Source: Heterodera schachtii
Taxonomy: Eukaryota > Nematoda > Chromadorea > Rhabditida > Heteroderidae
Direction: 5' to 3'
NCBI GenBank assembly: GCA_023374025.1
Contig: SIJG01000132.1
Coordinates: 279,453-343,452, forward strand
DNA: 64,000 nt
The notes below the pieces were generated by a model, which worked only from the letters and a program-made list of their open reading frames with translations, did not search any database and had not been told where the DNA came from. The position numbers were made by a program, and so were the translations under genes. Positions 25,723 through 38,996 of this stretch are shown here, in pieces; positions within the stretch are counted from its first letter, which is position 1, and each line of letters begins with the position of its first letter.

Positions 25723-25788
25723 TCATAAAACTTTTTTTTGAATAAATGCTGGCAGCCGCGCATCCTTAAGATATTTTGGTTTTTCGTC
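25723..25788 (-). CDS. Candidate terminal exon, unknown protein
   Basis: After a CATTCAAAG acceptor the minus strand reads DEKPKYLKDARLPAFIQKK, then VL and TGA. Lysine-rich and soluble-looking, with codon use unlike the flanks. Beyond the stop a second frame remains open (MERMGIKWNLYDYWMLN), so a frameshift or alternative reading is possible. No family is recognised. Confidence 0.35.
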   Translation of the reverse strand, partial: DEKPKYLKDARLPAFIQKKVL

Positions 25789-25799
25789 CTTTGAATGTG

Positions 25800-27995
25800 G
25801 CAAAGAATTTTAATAAATATTTAATAAAATCTTTCATATTATAAATCGAAATAATTTGCAATAATTTTATTATTATTATTTAAAAGTGTCTTAATAAAGA
25901 TATATATTTACATATTTACGTGTATACAAAATTTACATTATTTTAGCATTAATGAAACCAAATTAGAAAAATATTCTTTTTTTATGACAAACTATAATTT
26001 AAGATTATAACGTATTTCTTATTTTTATTAAAATTTATTTTTAATGAAAATATATTCATTTCGCATTTTTCTTCAGCTCATTTTTCGACATTTAGAGGTT
26101 CGTTTATGAATTTTTAAATTTGACGGCACATTTTCTGGAATTCTGTAATTTTCTAAGACTGTTTTTATACATGTTCCTTTGTTTTCTTTTGTTCCTTTTT
26201 CTTACTTTTATAATTTTATAAGTTGATTTGAATATTATTCTAGAAAAAACAAAAATATTTAATATACTTTTTATAAGCGTTCGTTAGTTTTTATTTATTT
26301 ATTTTAATTTACAAAATTTTTCATTTTCATATTTAAAAATAAATATATGTTTCAATTAAATTTATTATTTTTTTCCTCATTGCAGTTCTCCTGCACAGAT
26401 TCAACATTCACTAAATATAGATTTTTTATAGATGATTGAATTTAAAATTATTATTTTTAAAGTTTTTTTAATAAGTTTATTATTTATTTGGAGACATTAA
26501 TATTAGGTCATTTTTAATTCTTTTACGAATTTTTTTTTTTAATATGTTATGGTTTTTGCCATTGTCATGCAAATATATTTTTAAAAATTAAATTTCAAAT
26601 CATTTAAATTGTAATTGAGCCAAACGAATTTATATATTGCTAGTAAAAAATTTCATTGCGTTTCAAAAAGGTTATGGCCAAAAAAATTCGGATTTTTTTT
26701 TGAAATTTTATAACCATTTATGTCGGGGAACCTCAAAAGTCGGAATCCTAAAATGTCAATCTTTTTTTGCCTTATAGTAAATGCCCAATGAGTTTCTTAA
26801 TATGTTTTTTGTTTGTTTGAGCAGATTACTTTATTTAAAAAAAAAACTAAATTTTATGTCACTTGAAAAGATGATAATTTTAAGTCTCTTTATTTATTTA
26901 AGATGTATAGATTTTATTTTTTATTGCTTTTAAATAATTCTGTTTCAATTATATTTATTAGTGCTATTTTAAAAAGCACCCTTTTAATAATAAATTAAAA
27001 AATTATTTTTTATGCAGTTTTATACACCCCTTTCTGTTTTCATTTCATTTAATATTTTGTCGCATAAGGTATTATGTGAATCAAGAATTTCTTTAATTTT
27101 GGGCGGGATAAAATATTTAATTTTATTTAAAATGTCTGTCCTTTTTATGCAAGAAGCTTCTTTAAATAATTTTTTAATAAATAAAATTTTTTCCTTATTT
27201 TTGGTTTGCTTTATATGTTCTAGATATATTCATTAATCAATGATACATTTAAACAATTTTTATAATTTCAGTGATTTATTTTGATTATATTATTATTTTT
27301 TATAATTTATATGCACAATTTAGTTTTACATTCTTTCATATTTGGCTTTCTATTTATTTTTTTGGAAAAGCTTTCTTATTTTATAAAGAGCTCTAACATT
27401 GTCTTCTCGATGGATCCTAATCAACGGACCAACAATTATTTCTCTCCATGGCATTTTATCTATAATTAATATATTGTAATTTTTTAAAATATTAAATATT
27501 CAACATATTTCCCACTATATAATTTTATGAGATTTTTCTGGAATTTTCAACTTAAAAACGGTAAAACATACTTTCTAATATGAAGCAGAGAAAAGAAACC
27601 ATTTGTATCTTTTGTAAGAGATTTGCAATTACTGCAAAAATTTTTCATATTATTTTATTATTTCTTGATATTTTCTTCATTTCCGATAAGGTTTATTTCA
27701 TTGAAAAGTTCCAGTGATTAAAATTCCGACTAATTATTCATAATTAAGCTATTTTTATTTGTTTTCATCATCCTCATAATAAAAATAAAATAAAATGATG
27801 AATAAATTTTTGTTATTAATTTTTGGTAAATTCTTTCATTATATTTTTTGTTTATTTAATTTTTTATTTAATAATTATTCATTATAATCATGTTAGTGTT
27901 AGTTTTTTTTCCATTGCGGCATTTGCGAGATTTTTGGACGCCTTGAAGCAAGGCTTAAAGTAATTCAGTAGACTCTGACGCTTTCATTTACAGTA
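25800..27995. other. AT-rich, no gene supported
   Basis: Open frames near 27012-27236 and 27281-27469 are Phe/Ile/Leu-rich products of AT-rich sequence without splice context and are not called. Confidence 0.4.
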
Positions 27996-28500
27996 GATTG
28001 AAACGCGACCCCCGACATGTCGCCCCCCGAGGTCCCCGACCCCCGACTTTTTGCCACCCGACCCCCCATCACTAATTCGGGGGATTGGGGACTCCGAGCC
28101 TTTTAAAAATTTAAAAGTTAATTCATCCACGAAGGGGGGAAATTTGAAAATTTTTGAGATTTGATGAAATTTTCTTAATAAATTCAAAAAATTGGGAAAA
28201 CTTTCCGGCGGCGCCTATCGACGCCGCCCCCCCCCCCCCACCAAAAAAAAACTCCAAATTTTTTGTTAAAAATTGTTCCAAATTGCAAAAATTGGTATTT
28301 TTAGGAAAAATCTGTTAACAAATTGCAAATTCAAAATTTTTCTGGCTGCTCCTAACACCACAGCCGCCCATCCCCCTTCTGTTCCCCAAAAGTTTTTAAA
28401 CCCCCTCCCCCTTCCATGTTTTTTAAACCAGGGCTTCGATCGAAATTTAACACCAAGGCAGAAAAATAAAATTTTAGGGTCAAAATAAGAACATTTTCAA
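27990..28500. mobile_element. Partial element with CCCCCGAC repeats and GC hairpin
   Basis: The word CCCCCGAC/GTCGGGG recurs at about 28008-28100. A GC hairpin lies at 28207-28228, and a second hairpin-like GC block occurs near 28340-28375. The layout matches the complete hAT-type elements, but no matching terminal pair or target duplication was found. CAGGGCTTCGAT at 28429-28440 is a separate solo end identical to the ends of the element at 54409; it is preceded by TTTTAAAC, close to that element's target GTTTAAAC. Confidence 0.5.
28207..28228. repeat. GC hairpin module, copy 3
   Basis: GGCGGCGCC, TATC, GACGCCGCC, followed by a long C run. Same orientation as the copies at 7386 and 7906. 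Confidence 0.8.
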
Positions 28501-29303
28501 CATTTTTTCAAATCAGTTATTTTTACAATTATTCGATCAAAAATGTATCAAATTTTATATTTTTAGTCTCCCATTATCAATTTTAACAATTTTATGAAGG
28601 AAAATGCAAAATTGTAAGTTTCAGTACATTCGGGATCAAAAAATCAAAAAAATTTTGCTTTGACCCTCGAACTCAATGTTTGTCTTTTTTTAATCAATAA
28701 TTTACTTAATTTGCCTTGTTTATTTTATATTTTGTATTAAATTATTTTACATTTTAAATTTGTGTTTTCTTTAGCAATTTTATATAACATTATATTAATT
28801 AATTATGTAGCCATAAATTTTTTCTTTATCTAGACAAAGTTATGCCTTTTTAATCTTATCAAAAATGTTTTTAAAATATTTATGTTTTACTTTTATCCTT
28901 TTTATGTGATATTTAACGTTTTAAATAATTAAAAAATTTATATTTATTTTTATTATGACAAAAAATTATAAAAAATTCTATTATTTATTTCTTTATTCAT
29001 GGTTCCATCGAGACCTACTTCACTTTAGGGTGAAGACAGTTTTTAAAATATTTATATTAGAAATAACTAATAGAAAATTATTTAATATTTAAAATTTTTA
29101 TTATCAAATTTTGAATTTTTGAATTTCATAAAAATTAATTAATATTTATCTTGCTGCAATTCATTTTATTTATTAAATTATTTTTTTTTTAATTGAAATT
29201 TATTATTTAATAATTATTGGTCTTCCATAAAAAGTTATCCTTAAATATTAATCAGTTATAATTTTGTTTTTATTTCAAATATCAAACTCATTTTACAAAT
29301 TAC
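28500..29303. other. AT-rich, no gene seen
   Basis: No island, repeat end or splice-bounded frame was recognised. Confidence 0.45.
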
Positions 29304-30215
29304 TAGGGTTGTAAATTACATGGACTAAAAAAACGCGAAATATGGACATAAAATATGGACTAAAAAAGTACTAAATATGGACGAAAAAGCTCAAAAATAG
29401 CCAAATATGGACTAAAAACTGCCAAAATATATTTTAAACCCTCAAAAATTCCTAAAAATGTTTATATATTCAACATTTGCTTATATAAACTTAAGAAATA
29501 CAATAAAATACAAAAAAATGGATTGAAAAAATGCGAAATTTTTAATGTCGTCCGTTGTGAAAAAAAACGGTGCTGGGACGTTAATCAAAAACCATCAAAT
29601 GAAAATTTTTGACAGAAAATTATTCATAATTTCGCACAAAATGGATCAAATCTTGATATTTTTCTATAGCCCTCCCTATGTGTTTTCTCTTATCCTGGAA
29701 AATGTTTAAAAAATTCTTTAAGTTTAAAAAAAGTTATGACCAGAGAAGCTCAAAAAACCAAGTTTTTTCGAACATTTTTACTCATAACTTTCTTGAAACT
29801 TAACAAAACTTTTTGAAATTTTGTAGGCTAATAGAAAACAAATATTTTCATTTGATGGTTTTTTGACTAACGCCCATTATGATGGTTTTTGACTAACGTC
29901 ATAGCACCACAAAAACACCTCCAGGTTTGCCAATTTCAAAAGAAAAATTCATATTTAAAAAAAAAGAGTTTGCAAAAAATGGTGAAAATATTTATTAAAA
30001 TTGTCAAAATGACAACGAAATAGGTGTAATTTGTAAAAATTCCAAAAAATCGATTTATTAGGGGTGTATTTTTCGCTTTTTTTTTTGCATTTTTCTTGTG
30101 AAATATGCCAAAAATTGCCAAAATATTGACTAAAAACGCAAAAATGTCGAAATATGGCTTTTTTCTCGAAAACTCCCAAAATATGGATTTATATGGACTA
30201 AAAACCTTCATCAAA
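29304..30215. mobile_element. Partial hAT-like element, TATGGACTA family
   Basis: It starts TAGGGTTGTAAATTACATGG, with the word ATGGACTAAA repeated through 29325-29420 and again at about 30180-30200. The right end repeats run in the same direction as the left and no inverse of the start was found, so the right terminus appears missing. A minus-strand frame across 29936-30214 is low complexity and not a gene. A fold-back element (29569-29908) is inserted in it. A related fragment lies at 9060-9180. Confidence 0.45.
29569..29908. mobile_element. Fold-back element, GGTGCT family, 340 bp
   Basis: It begins GGTGCTGGGACGTTAATCA and ends with the near inverse TGACTAACGTCATAGCACC. Flanks AAAAAAAC and ACAAAAAC match at 7 of 8 positions, suggesting a target duplication near 8 bp. 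The arms carry AACCATCAAATGAAAA, shared with the element at 53895. The right arm has an extra GATGGTTTTTGACTAACG unit. No coding capacity. Confidence 0.7.
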
Positions 30216-30823
30216 TCAAAAAATTTAAAATTAATTTATCACTTTTATCAATTAATATTTTAGTTTTTAAATGATAATTTTATTGATGTAGTTTTAATTT
30301 AAAATTAAAAATCATTTTTATAATTTTTTTTCTAATAAATAAAAATTATACATCTTAGTGACAACATTAGTTATTTCTCCGTAAATGGATCTGCAGTTTC
30401 ATATCGTTTCGTTTGCTCTTCGGTAATTTCTGTTAATTGCTTTTAGTGATTCATCCTTTTGCTATATTTATTCTTTTCAATCTTGTGATGATGTGCTTCA
30501 TATTTGAATTAAACCTAAAAATATATTAATTTTACCTTTTTAAATGAACATTGAGTATATTTAAAGTTTTAAATTTTTTGTTTACTTTTTTATATAGTCG
30601 AACATTTAATTATAATTTATTTAGAATATTCTCCTTAAATGTAATGAAATGTTTTATTGCATTTATTAAATAATATATAATTTTGTATTTGACTTTTTTA
30701 TTACCGCCGTATTTTTTTAAAAAATTTATAAAAATATTTTTTTATTTCACCATTAAATTTTTAATATTTCTAAAATTCTAATTCCTTATTACTTTTCGTG
30801 TGAATTGTCCTACCAGCGTTTCA

Positions 30824-30858
30824 AATAACGCCCAAAAAATTCTTCCGGCTTTTAGGTG
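30824..30858 (-). CDS. Candidate mini-exon, broken in the second copy
   Basis: The minus strand between CACCTAAAAG and GTAGGA reads PEEFFGRYLKR. The right duplicate (about 35974-36007) has one A fewer in the run, which shifts the frame. The plus strand is also open here, so the call is weak. Confidence 0.25.
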
Positions 30859-31580
30859 TCAGGATACAAAAATTATGTTTTTAATGATTATAGTTTTGGA
30901 CTTTTTTGGGCACGTTTTAAACGGTGAACAACTCTACTATTATTCATCATTTATTTTCATTATAAGATTCTATTCTCTCGTAAAATAGAAATTACACTTG
31001 ATTTTTCTTACGTTTAACTACATAAAATTTATTTTCTTGTTTATGTTCTACTAACTTTAAGAAATTTTTTAAATATTTCATATTTTTAAATATAATATTA
31101 TTCAGGTTCATTCAAATATGTATTTTGATCCAATTATCGTTGTCGGTTCCTTCTAAAACATTTCTGTTTCCTTCATATATTTTTTTCGGTTAAGAATATG
31201 ACGAATTGAAAATTATAAATTTGTTATCTTTACTTTATATTTTAAATAATATTAAAGATTTTCTAGTCGAAATACTTTTTATATTCTCCTGATGAATAAA
31301 GAATTTACTTAATATATTTGCCTGTATAATAGTGAAATGTTTTGGCTCTGATTCTTTTTTAATATGGTTCTATTCAATTCTGATTTGCTTGTAATACGTA
31401 AGGAAGGACATGTTTAATTTAAAACTATTTATAAAATTTTTATATTAATAAATTTAATTGAAATTGGAAAATTAATCAGTATATTGAAAAGTCGTTTTTC
31501 TATCATCATCTGATTGAAAAAGTAAAATAACATTATGATTTTTGTTGTTTCATACATTGTAAACTCGTTCACTGTTCCAG

Positions 31581-31645
31581 CAAAGTACACACCCTCATCC
31601 ATCCGCATTTTCAATAATATTTATAGAAAAAATAGTATAACAAAG
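31581..31645 (+). CDS. Candidate exon A in the duplication
   Basis: 65 nt between a strong CACTGTTCCAG acceptor and GTTTGC reads YTPSSIRIFNNIYRKNSITK. It is identical in the right copy at 36582-36646. The minus strand also reads well (DEGVYFAGTVNEFTMYE) but lacks a good acceptor. Its phase does not join directly to 32121, so another exon or another reading is needed. Confidence 0.35.
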
Positions 31646-32120
31646 GTTTGCATTTATAAAGTTTTAACTTTTTTAAATAATTTTATTTCTTTAATTGCAA
31701 CCGATTAATATATTAATTTATTTTTTTAAATATGTTAATTTATTGGTTAAGCATTTTATTCATAGTTTGATTCTTTTTTAGAAATTAAAATTAGGTTTTC
31801 TTTGTTAAATTTGCTTTTTTATGTTTATAAAACTTTTCCATATTATCTTTTTCTGCTTTTTAATTAAAGTAGTAAATCTATAAATTTAGAACTTAAATTC
31901 CAAATATTTATTGTTTTATATTATTTTAAAGCAAATTTTTTCTCTATACCTTAAATTAAATATGTTATTTTCTTTTTTATAATAATAAAACATTTTTAAT
32001 TATAAGTAAAAGAAAGAATTAAATAATTTTATTATTCCGAATGAAAATCCAATTATAATTGATAATTTTATATATTTTTATAATATTAGAATTTTCACTA
32101 AATTTTTTGTTTTTGTTTAG

Positions 32121-32205
32121 AATTAAACTCAAAATGCGAAGATCAATTCAAGTACGACAATGTGCCCGGCAAACTCATGGTCAAGCGACAAACATCAATT
32201 AATCA
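32121..32205 (+). CDS. Candidate exon B in the duplication
   Basis: 85 nt between TTTTTGTTTAG and GTAAGTG, both near-consensus. The best frame gives NSKCEDQFKYDNVPGKLMVK then RQTSIN, with two bases left at each end. The right copy (37126-37210) differs by one base, Asp to Glu. Splicing both copies together would put the second out of frame and reach a stop, so if the gene is functional only one copy can be used per transcript. No family is recognised. Confidence 0.5.
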
Positions 32206-33981
32206 GTAAGTGTTTTATTAATTACATTTTGAAATTTTCTTTATTTTTGTAAGCTTCACCTCTGTTGTTTATTTATAATTACAAATTAAATGTTATTTCT
32301 GTTTGTTTTCATTCAAGTGATATTTTAAAATACCACCTTTATTCTCAGTATTTTTTTCTGTAATAGTTTCTAAATTAATTTGGTTTATAGAAGTCTTGTA
32401 GTATTGATAATAAAAATAAATTGGAATATACAGAAATGTATTTAATTTTAAAAAAATAATTTAATTAATGTTAAATAATTATTTTACTTTTAAATTGATA
32501 GTGACTAATTTAATTTTATTTTATTATTTCTTTCATTTTTGGTCATTTGATATTCTATGAATATTTTCTTCATTTCTTTGTTTCATTAGTTAAAGTAATT
32601 TGATGTACTATTTATCTGAATTTTTGGTTGTTTTCAAGTTTTATTTGTATCCAAGAAGTGGCTTTTACAATGAAAATTTATTTTTATTTAGTTTATTTTT
32701 GAATATAACTGTTTAATAAATATAGCTATTAAATCGGTATTTTCTATTTTCTTTTGAACTTGCCAGGAAACGTTTTATCACAAGTTTTTTCTGTTCATAT
32801 GTATTTACAAATTTTCATCAAACTTTTATGTTTATTCACTCTCATTGGTCAGTCCCAAATTTTGGTACTTCTCATCAAGATTGGTTTTACAAGCGGCTAA
32901 ACATTTTCTTTTCTTTCCTTCTTATTTCTTTTTTAGTTTAATTATTTTCTTTATATGGTATCAGTTGTATCTATTCGAAAACAAGGACGAATTATTTTTT
33001 ATGCTTTCTACCAAATTAATATGCTATTTTTTATTCCTTAAATTTTCGTTTCGTATTCATTAAAACATTCTTTTTGCTTACTTTTATATATTTTCCAAAT
33101 TATAAATATTTCTTTATCAAAAAATAAATTAATAATTATCTGAATAAAATAATCTTGTCGATCAAGTTTTTTCTTTCTCATAATAATGCAAAAAACTCGT
33201 TGAATTAGTTTTATCAAAATCATTAAGAAATTACGATTAAGCTTAATGAATATTTAAATGAAAAATGATCTTGAGTTATAAATTTTATTTACCTTTACAG
33301 AGGGTAAAAATTCGTTTATTTTTCTGTACTAGCATTATCTTTAGAGCGTAGTATTATATGGGAAATCCATATTGCGTTGATACTTAATTTACAACATTTT
33401 GGATTATTCTTTTTTATGTAATTGCATAACTTTAGATTCAAACTTTTTTTTCTCATGCAAACTTTCATGTTGAGTAAACAATCTTTTTTATTAAAAAAGA
33501 AAAATTATTTGAAATCTATTTCTTCCAATCGCTTTAACGCAAAATATTTGGAAGAAACATTGGGTAATTATGAATTATAAAAAATAAAATAATTGATTAT
33601 GGAAAAATCATGTCAGAATATGTTGTTGCATTTGTTTGTTAAATAGAAAAGTTTTGAGTTTTGAAAATTTGCATAGGATATTTAAAATTTAACTTTATCC
33701 TTTTCATTTTATTTTTAAGAAATCACATTAATGTTACAATTTATTAATTTTGCTATTTAAATTTTTTTGCATTTTTTAATGAATATAATACTTAATTTTG
33801 TAAATTTGACATAAATTTATAAATTCAATGAATATGTGTTTATCACATACTTTTATTATAGAATGTATATATTAATTTTTCTTGGTACATCGTAAAACAA
33901 GATATACCATAACATTCACTTTTTATTATTTATCAAAATTATTAATTATATATAAAATTTTGGGCAAAAATTCATATTTGC

Positions 33982-34046
33982 CTGAGCCGCGTATAGCATG
34001 ACTATTGGAATGTTATACTCCGGATTTGTGACAAATTCTGGGGTGG
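33982..34046 (-). CDS. Candidate exon C in the duplication
   Basis: The minus strand after AATTTTAG reads TPEFVTNPEYNIPIVMLYAA and then Q. It is followed by GCAAAT, which would require a GC-AG intron, or by read-through to a stop about 10 codons later. The right copy (38997-39061) carries Phe-Val to Leu-Ile and Gln to Glu, all conservative. No family is recognised. A neighbouring minus island (34073-34123) reads RNIEQEDSPVHSLQLI then TAA. Confidence 0.4.
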
Positions 34047-35208
34047 CTAAAATTAAAAAAAGATTTAAAACCTTAAATTAGTTGCAATGAATGGACTGGA
34101 CTGTCTTCTTGTTCAATGTTCCGCTAGCATATTTATAAACAAAATTTTTTATTCATATATAATAGTTATTTAAATTTTTAAAATTTTTTTTCAACTTTAA
34201 ATAATCCATTTAACAAACAAAAAAATAAAGAACTATTATTTAGTAGTCATATTTAAGTACGATCTTTTTCTAGTCTTTGTTATATAATTGTAAAACTTTT
34301 ATTTTTTAGGATATCAACAAATCATTTTTTATTCAACATTATTAATGTTATAGAATGATGTTTATTAAAGATCTCCGTAATATTCTCAACATTTGTTCAA
34401 ACTCGAATTTATATGTCGGATTCCGTTCGATCATGTTAAATATTTATAATTAATTGCTGTTTGCTTTTTAATTAAATAAATTATTTTATTGGTTGTCTTT
34501 GAAAATATTTGTGCATTCTCTTGTAATTTATTCGCATTGAAAGTTCATCGTACATTTGATGATTTTTTGTGATACATTAATTATTTTTAGAGCTCGACAT
34601 TTTGAAAAAGCCTGGACCTGGACCTGGACCTGGATTCCATGTTGGACCTGGACCTGGATTTCCTGGACAAAAATCCAGGAAAATCCAGGTCCAGGAAAAA
34701 TCCAGGCTCCTCGAGACCTGGATCCAGGCCTGGACCTGGATTTTTTGAAATTTGTTTTAAAAAGTAAAAAAGTCTTTGAAAAAATCAATTAATTGCTTGA
34801 GAATGTCTAAAAATATTTAATTCTTATTAATAATGTGTTTTTAAATCTATTTATCATTTTTTGATAAACTTGAAAAAAAAATCAATCAATTGAAATAATA
34901 AAATTAATCGTTCCAAAAATTATAACATTTGGAAAAAAAGTTCAAAAAATTTTGAAAGGGGTTTTAATTTTTTTTATATGAATTAATAAGTTTTTCGAAA
35001 ATTTTTACAACATGTAATCTTGGAATTTTTTCATAAAAAATTTTCTGATTTTTTTCTAAGTTTATAGGTCAATCGATTTAAACAATTTTGTGGAAAATAT
35101 AAGCAATTTGAAAATTTTACTGCATTCAGAATCAAAAAACAAGATTTCTAACAATTATTTCGGCACATTTTTAAAAAAAGATTTTGGATGTGTGAGGGAA
35201 GAGAGCCC

Positions 35209-35230
35209 GACGGTGCCGATAGGCACCGCT
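35209..35230. repeat. GC hairpin module, copy 4
   Basis: GACGGTGCC, GATA, GGCACCGCT. Opposite orientation to the 7-kb copies. The duplicate is at 40224-40245. Confidence 0.8.
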
Positions 35231-35384
35231 GGAAAATTTTTTGTATTCTATACAAATTGTTTACAAATTTTGTCCAAAAATTTACCAAATATTTGCAATT
35301 AAAAGCCAAGCGTCGACTTTTTTGCTTTTAAAAATGCCTTTTTTTGCGGCGAGCTTCCAAAAAACTTTGGGCAACAGGGGGTCC

Positions 35385-35406
35385 GGCGGTGCCGAGAGGC
35401 GCCGCC
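35385..35406. repeat. GC hairpin module, copy 5
   Basis: GGCGGTGCC, GAGA, GGCGCCGCC, preceded by GGGGGTCC. The loop differs (GAGA). The duplicate is at 40402-40423. Confidence 0.8.
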
Positions 35407-37125
35407 GGGAAAATTTTGTAATTTTTAATGCGATTTGTTAACAATTTTGTTCAAAAAATGAATCTTTTTATAATTTTTTTTCTAATAAATAAAAATTATA
35501 CATCTTTGTGACAACATAAGTTATTTTTCCGTAAATGGATCTGCAGTTTCATATCGTTTCGTTTGCTCTTCGGTAATTTCTGTTAATTGCTTTTAGTGAT
35601 TCATCCTTTTGCTATATTTATTCTTTCCAATCTTGTGATGATGTGCTTCATATTTGAATTAAACCTAAAAATATATTAATTTTACCTTTTTTAAATGAAC
35701 ATTGAGTATATTTAAAGTTTTAAATTTTTTGTTTACTTTTTTATATAGTCGAACATTTAATTATAATTTATTTAGAATATTCTCCTTAAATGTAATGAAA
35801 TGTTTTATTGCATTTATTAAATAATATATAATTTTGTATTTGACTTTTTTATTACCGCCGTATTTTTTTAAAAAATTTATAAAAATATTTTTTTATTTCA
35901 CCATTAAATTTTTAATATTTCTAAAATTCTAATTCCTTATTACTTTTCGTGTGAATTGTCCTACCAGCGTTTCAAATAACGCCCAAAAATTCTTCCGGCT
36001 TTTAGGTGTCAGAATACAAAAATTATGTTCTTAATGATTATAGTTTTGGACTTTTTTGGGCACGTTTTAAACGGTGAACAACTCTACTATTCTTCATCAT
36101 TTATTTTCATTATAAGATTCTATTCTCTCGTAAAATATATCGTTGTCGGTTCCTTCTAAAACATTTCTGTTTCCTTCATATATATTTTTCGGTTAAGAAT
36201 ATGACGAATTGAAATTATAAATTTGTTATCTTTACTTTATATTTTAAATAATATTAAAGATTTTCTAGTCGAAATACTTTTTATATTCTCCTGATGAATA
36301 AAGAATTTACTTAATATATTTGCCTGTATAATAGTGAAATGTTTTGGCTCTGATTCTTTTTTAATATGGTTCTATTCAATTCTGATTTGCATGTAATACG
36401 TAAGGAAGGACATGTTTAATTTAAAACTATTTATAAAATTTTTATATTAATAAATCAAATTGAAATTGGAAATTAATCAGTATATTGAAAAGTCGTTTTT
36501 CTATCATCATCTGATTGAAAAAGTAAAATAACATTATGATTTTTGTTGTTTCATACATTGTAAACTCGTTCACTGTTCCAGCAAAGTACACACCCTCATC
36601 CATCCGCATTTTCAATAATATTTATAGAAAAAATAGTATAACAAAGGTTTGCATTTATAAAGTTTTAACTTTTTTAAATAATTTTATTTCTTTAATTGCA
36701 ACCGATTAATATATTAATTTATTTTTTTAAATATGTTAATTTATTGGTTAAGCATTTTATTCATAGTTTGATTCTTTTTTAGAAATTAAAATTAGGTTTT
36801 CTTTGTTAAATTTGCTTTTTTATGTTTATAAAACTTTTCCATATTATCTTTTTCTGCTTTTTAATTAAAGTAGTAAATCTATAAATTTAGAACTTAAATT
36901 CCAAGTATTTATTGTTTTACATTATTTTAAAGCAAATTTTTTCTCTATACCTTAAATTAAATATATTACCTATTTTCTTTTTTTATAATAATAAAACATT
37001 TTTAATTATAAGTAAAAGAAAGAATTAAATAATTTTATTATTCCGAATGAAAATCCAATTATAATTGATAATTTTATATATTTTTATAATATTAGAATTT
37101 TCACTAAATTTTTTTTTTTGTTTAG

Positions 37126-37210
37126 AATTAAACTCAAAATGCGAAGAGCAATTCAAGTACGACAATGTGCCCGGCAAACTCATGGTCAAGCGACAAACAT
37201 CAATTAATCA
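37126..37210 (+). CDS. Candidate exon B, second copy
   Basis: Duplicate of 32121-32205 with intact TTTAG acceptor and GTAAGT donor. One substitution (GAT to GAG) changes Asp to Glu in the favoured frame. Being 85 nt long, it cannot be included together with the first copy without shifting the frame. Confidence 0.45.
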
Positions 37211-38996
37211 GTAAGTATTTTATTAATTACATTTTGAAAATTTCTTTATTTGGTAAGCTTCACCTCTGTTGTTTATTTATAATTACAAATTAAATGTTAT
37301 TTCTGTTTGTTTTCATTCGAGTGATATTTTAAAATACCACCTTTATTCTCAGTATTTTTTTCTGTAATAGTTTCTAAATTAATTTGGTTTATAGAAGTCG
37401 TGTAGTATTGATAATAAGAATAAATTGGAATATACAAAAATGTATTTAATTTAAAAAAAATAATTTAATTAATGTTAAATAATTATTTTACTTTTAAATT
37501 GATAGTGACTAATTTTATTTTATTTTCTTATTTCTTTCATTTTTGGTCATTTGATATTCTATGAGTATTTTTCTTCATTTTTTTGTTTCATTAGTTAAAG
37601 TAATAAAGTAATTTGATGTACTATTTATCTGAATTTTTTGGTTGTTTTCAAGTTTTATTTGTATCCAAGAAGTAGCTTTTACAATGAAAATTTATTTTTA
37701 TTTTAGTTTATTTTTGAATATAACTGTTTAATAAATATAGCTATTAAATCGGTATTTTCTATTTTCTTTTGAACTTGCCAGGAAACGTTTTATCACAAGT
37801 TTTTTCTGTTCATATGTATTTACAAATTTTCATCAAACTTTTATGTTTATTCACTCTCATTGGTCAGTCCCAAATTTTGGTACTTCTCATCAAGATTGGT
37901 TTTACAAGCGGCTAAACATTTTCTTTTCTTTCCTTCTTATTTCTTTTTTAGTTTAATTATTTTCTTTATATGGCATCAGTTGTATCTATTCGAAAACAAG
38001 GACGAATTTATTTTTTATGCTTTCTACCAAATTAATATGCTATTTTTTATTCTTTAAATTTTCGTTTCGTTTTCATTAAAAACATTATTTTTGCTTACTT
38101 TTATATATTTTCCAAATTATAAATATTTCTTTATCAAAAATAAATTAATAATTATCTGAATAAAATAATCTTGTCGATCAAGTTTTTTCTTTCTCATAAT
38201 AATGCAAAAACTCGTTGAATTAGTTTTATCAAAATCATTAAGAAATTACGATTAAGCTTAATGAATATTTAAATGAAAATGATCTTGAGTTATAAATTTT
38301 ATTTACCTTTACAGAGGGTAAAAATTCGTTTATTTTTCTGTACTAGCATTATCTTTAGAGCGTAGTATTATATGGGAAATCCATATTGCGTTGATACTTA
38401 ATTTACAACATTTTGGATTATTCTTTTTTATGTAATTGCATAACTTTAGATTCAAACTTTTTTTTTCTCATCCAAACATTCATGTTGAGTAAACAATCTT
38501 TTTTATTAAAAAAGAAAAATTATTTGAAATCTATTTCTTCCAATCGCTTTAACGCAAAATATTTGCAAGAAACATTGGGTAATTATGAATTATATAAAAT
38601 AAAATAATTGATTATGGAAAAATCATGTCAGAATATGTTGTTGCATTTGTTTGTTAAATAGAAAAGTTTTGAGTTTTGAAAATTTGCATAGGATATTTAA
38701 AATTTAACTTTATCCTTTTCATTTTTATTTTTAAGAAATCACATTAATGTTACAATTTATTAATTTTGCTATTTAAATTTTTTTGCATTTTTTAATGAAT
38801 ATAATACTTAATTTTGTAAATTTGACATAAATTTATAAATTCAATGAATATGTGTTTATCACATACTTTTATTATAGAAAATATATATTAATTTTTCTTG
38901 GTACATCGTAAACAAGATATACCATAACATTCACTTTTTATTATTTATCAAAATTATTAATTATATTTCAAATTTTGGGCAAAAATTCATATTTGC

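Larger units (their letters stand above)
30315..35460. repeat. Tandem duplication, left copy
   Basis: About 5.15 kb, repeated immediately to the right at 35465-40478 with only scattered substitutions and small indels. One larger difference is a 147-bp stretch (about 30988-31134) absent from the right copy. The left copy ends inside the CCTGGA element, so the element's right end exists only in the right copy. The duplication therefore followed the element's insertion. It carries several candidate exons. Confidence 0.95.
34588..35460. mobile_element. CCTGGA-family hAT element, left part only
   Basis: It begins TAGAGCTCGACATTTT with ATTATTTT just outside and is otherwise the same as 39603-40480. 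It stops at the duplication junction, so it is a truncated copy created by the tandem duplication and not an independent insertion. Open frames on both strands over 34528-34792 are translations of the CCTGGA repeats. Confidence 0.9.
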
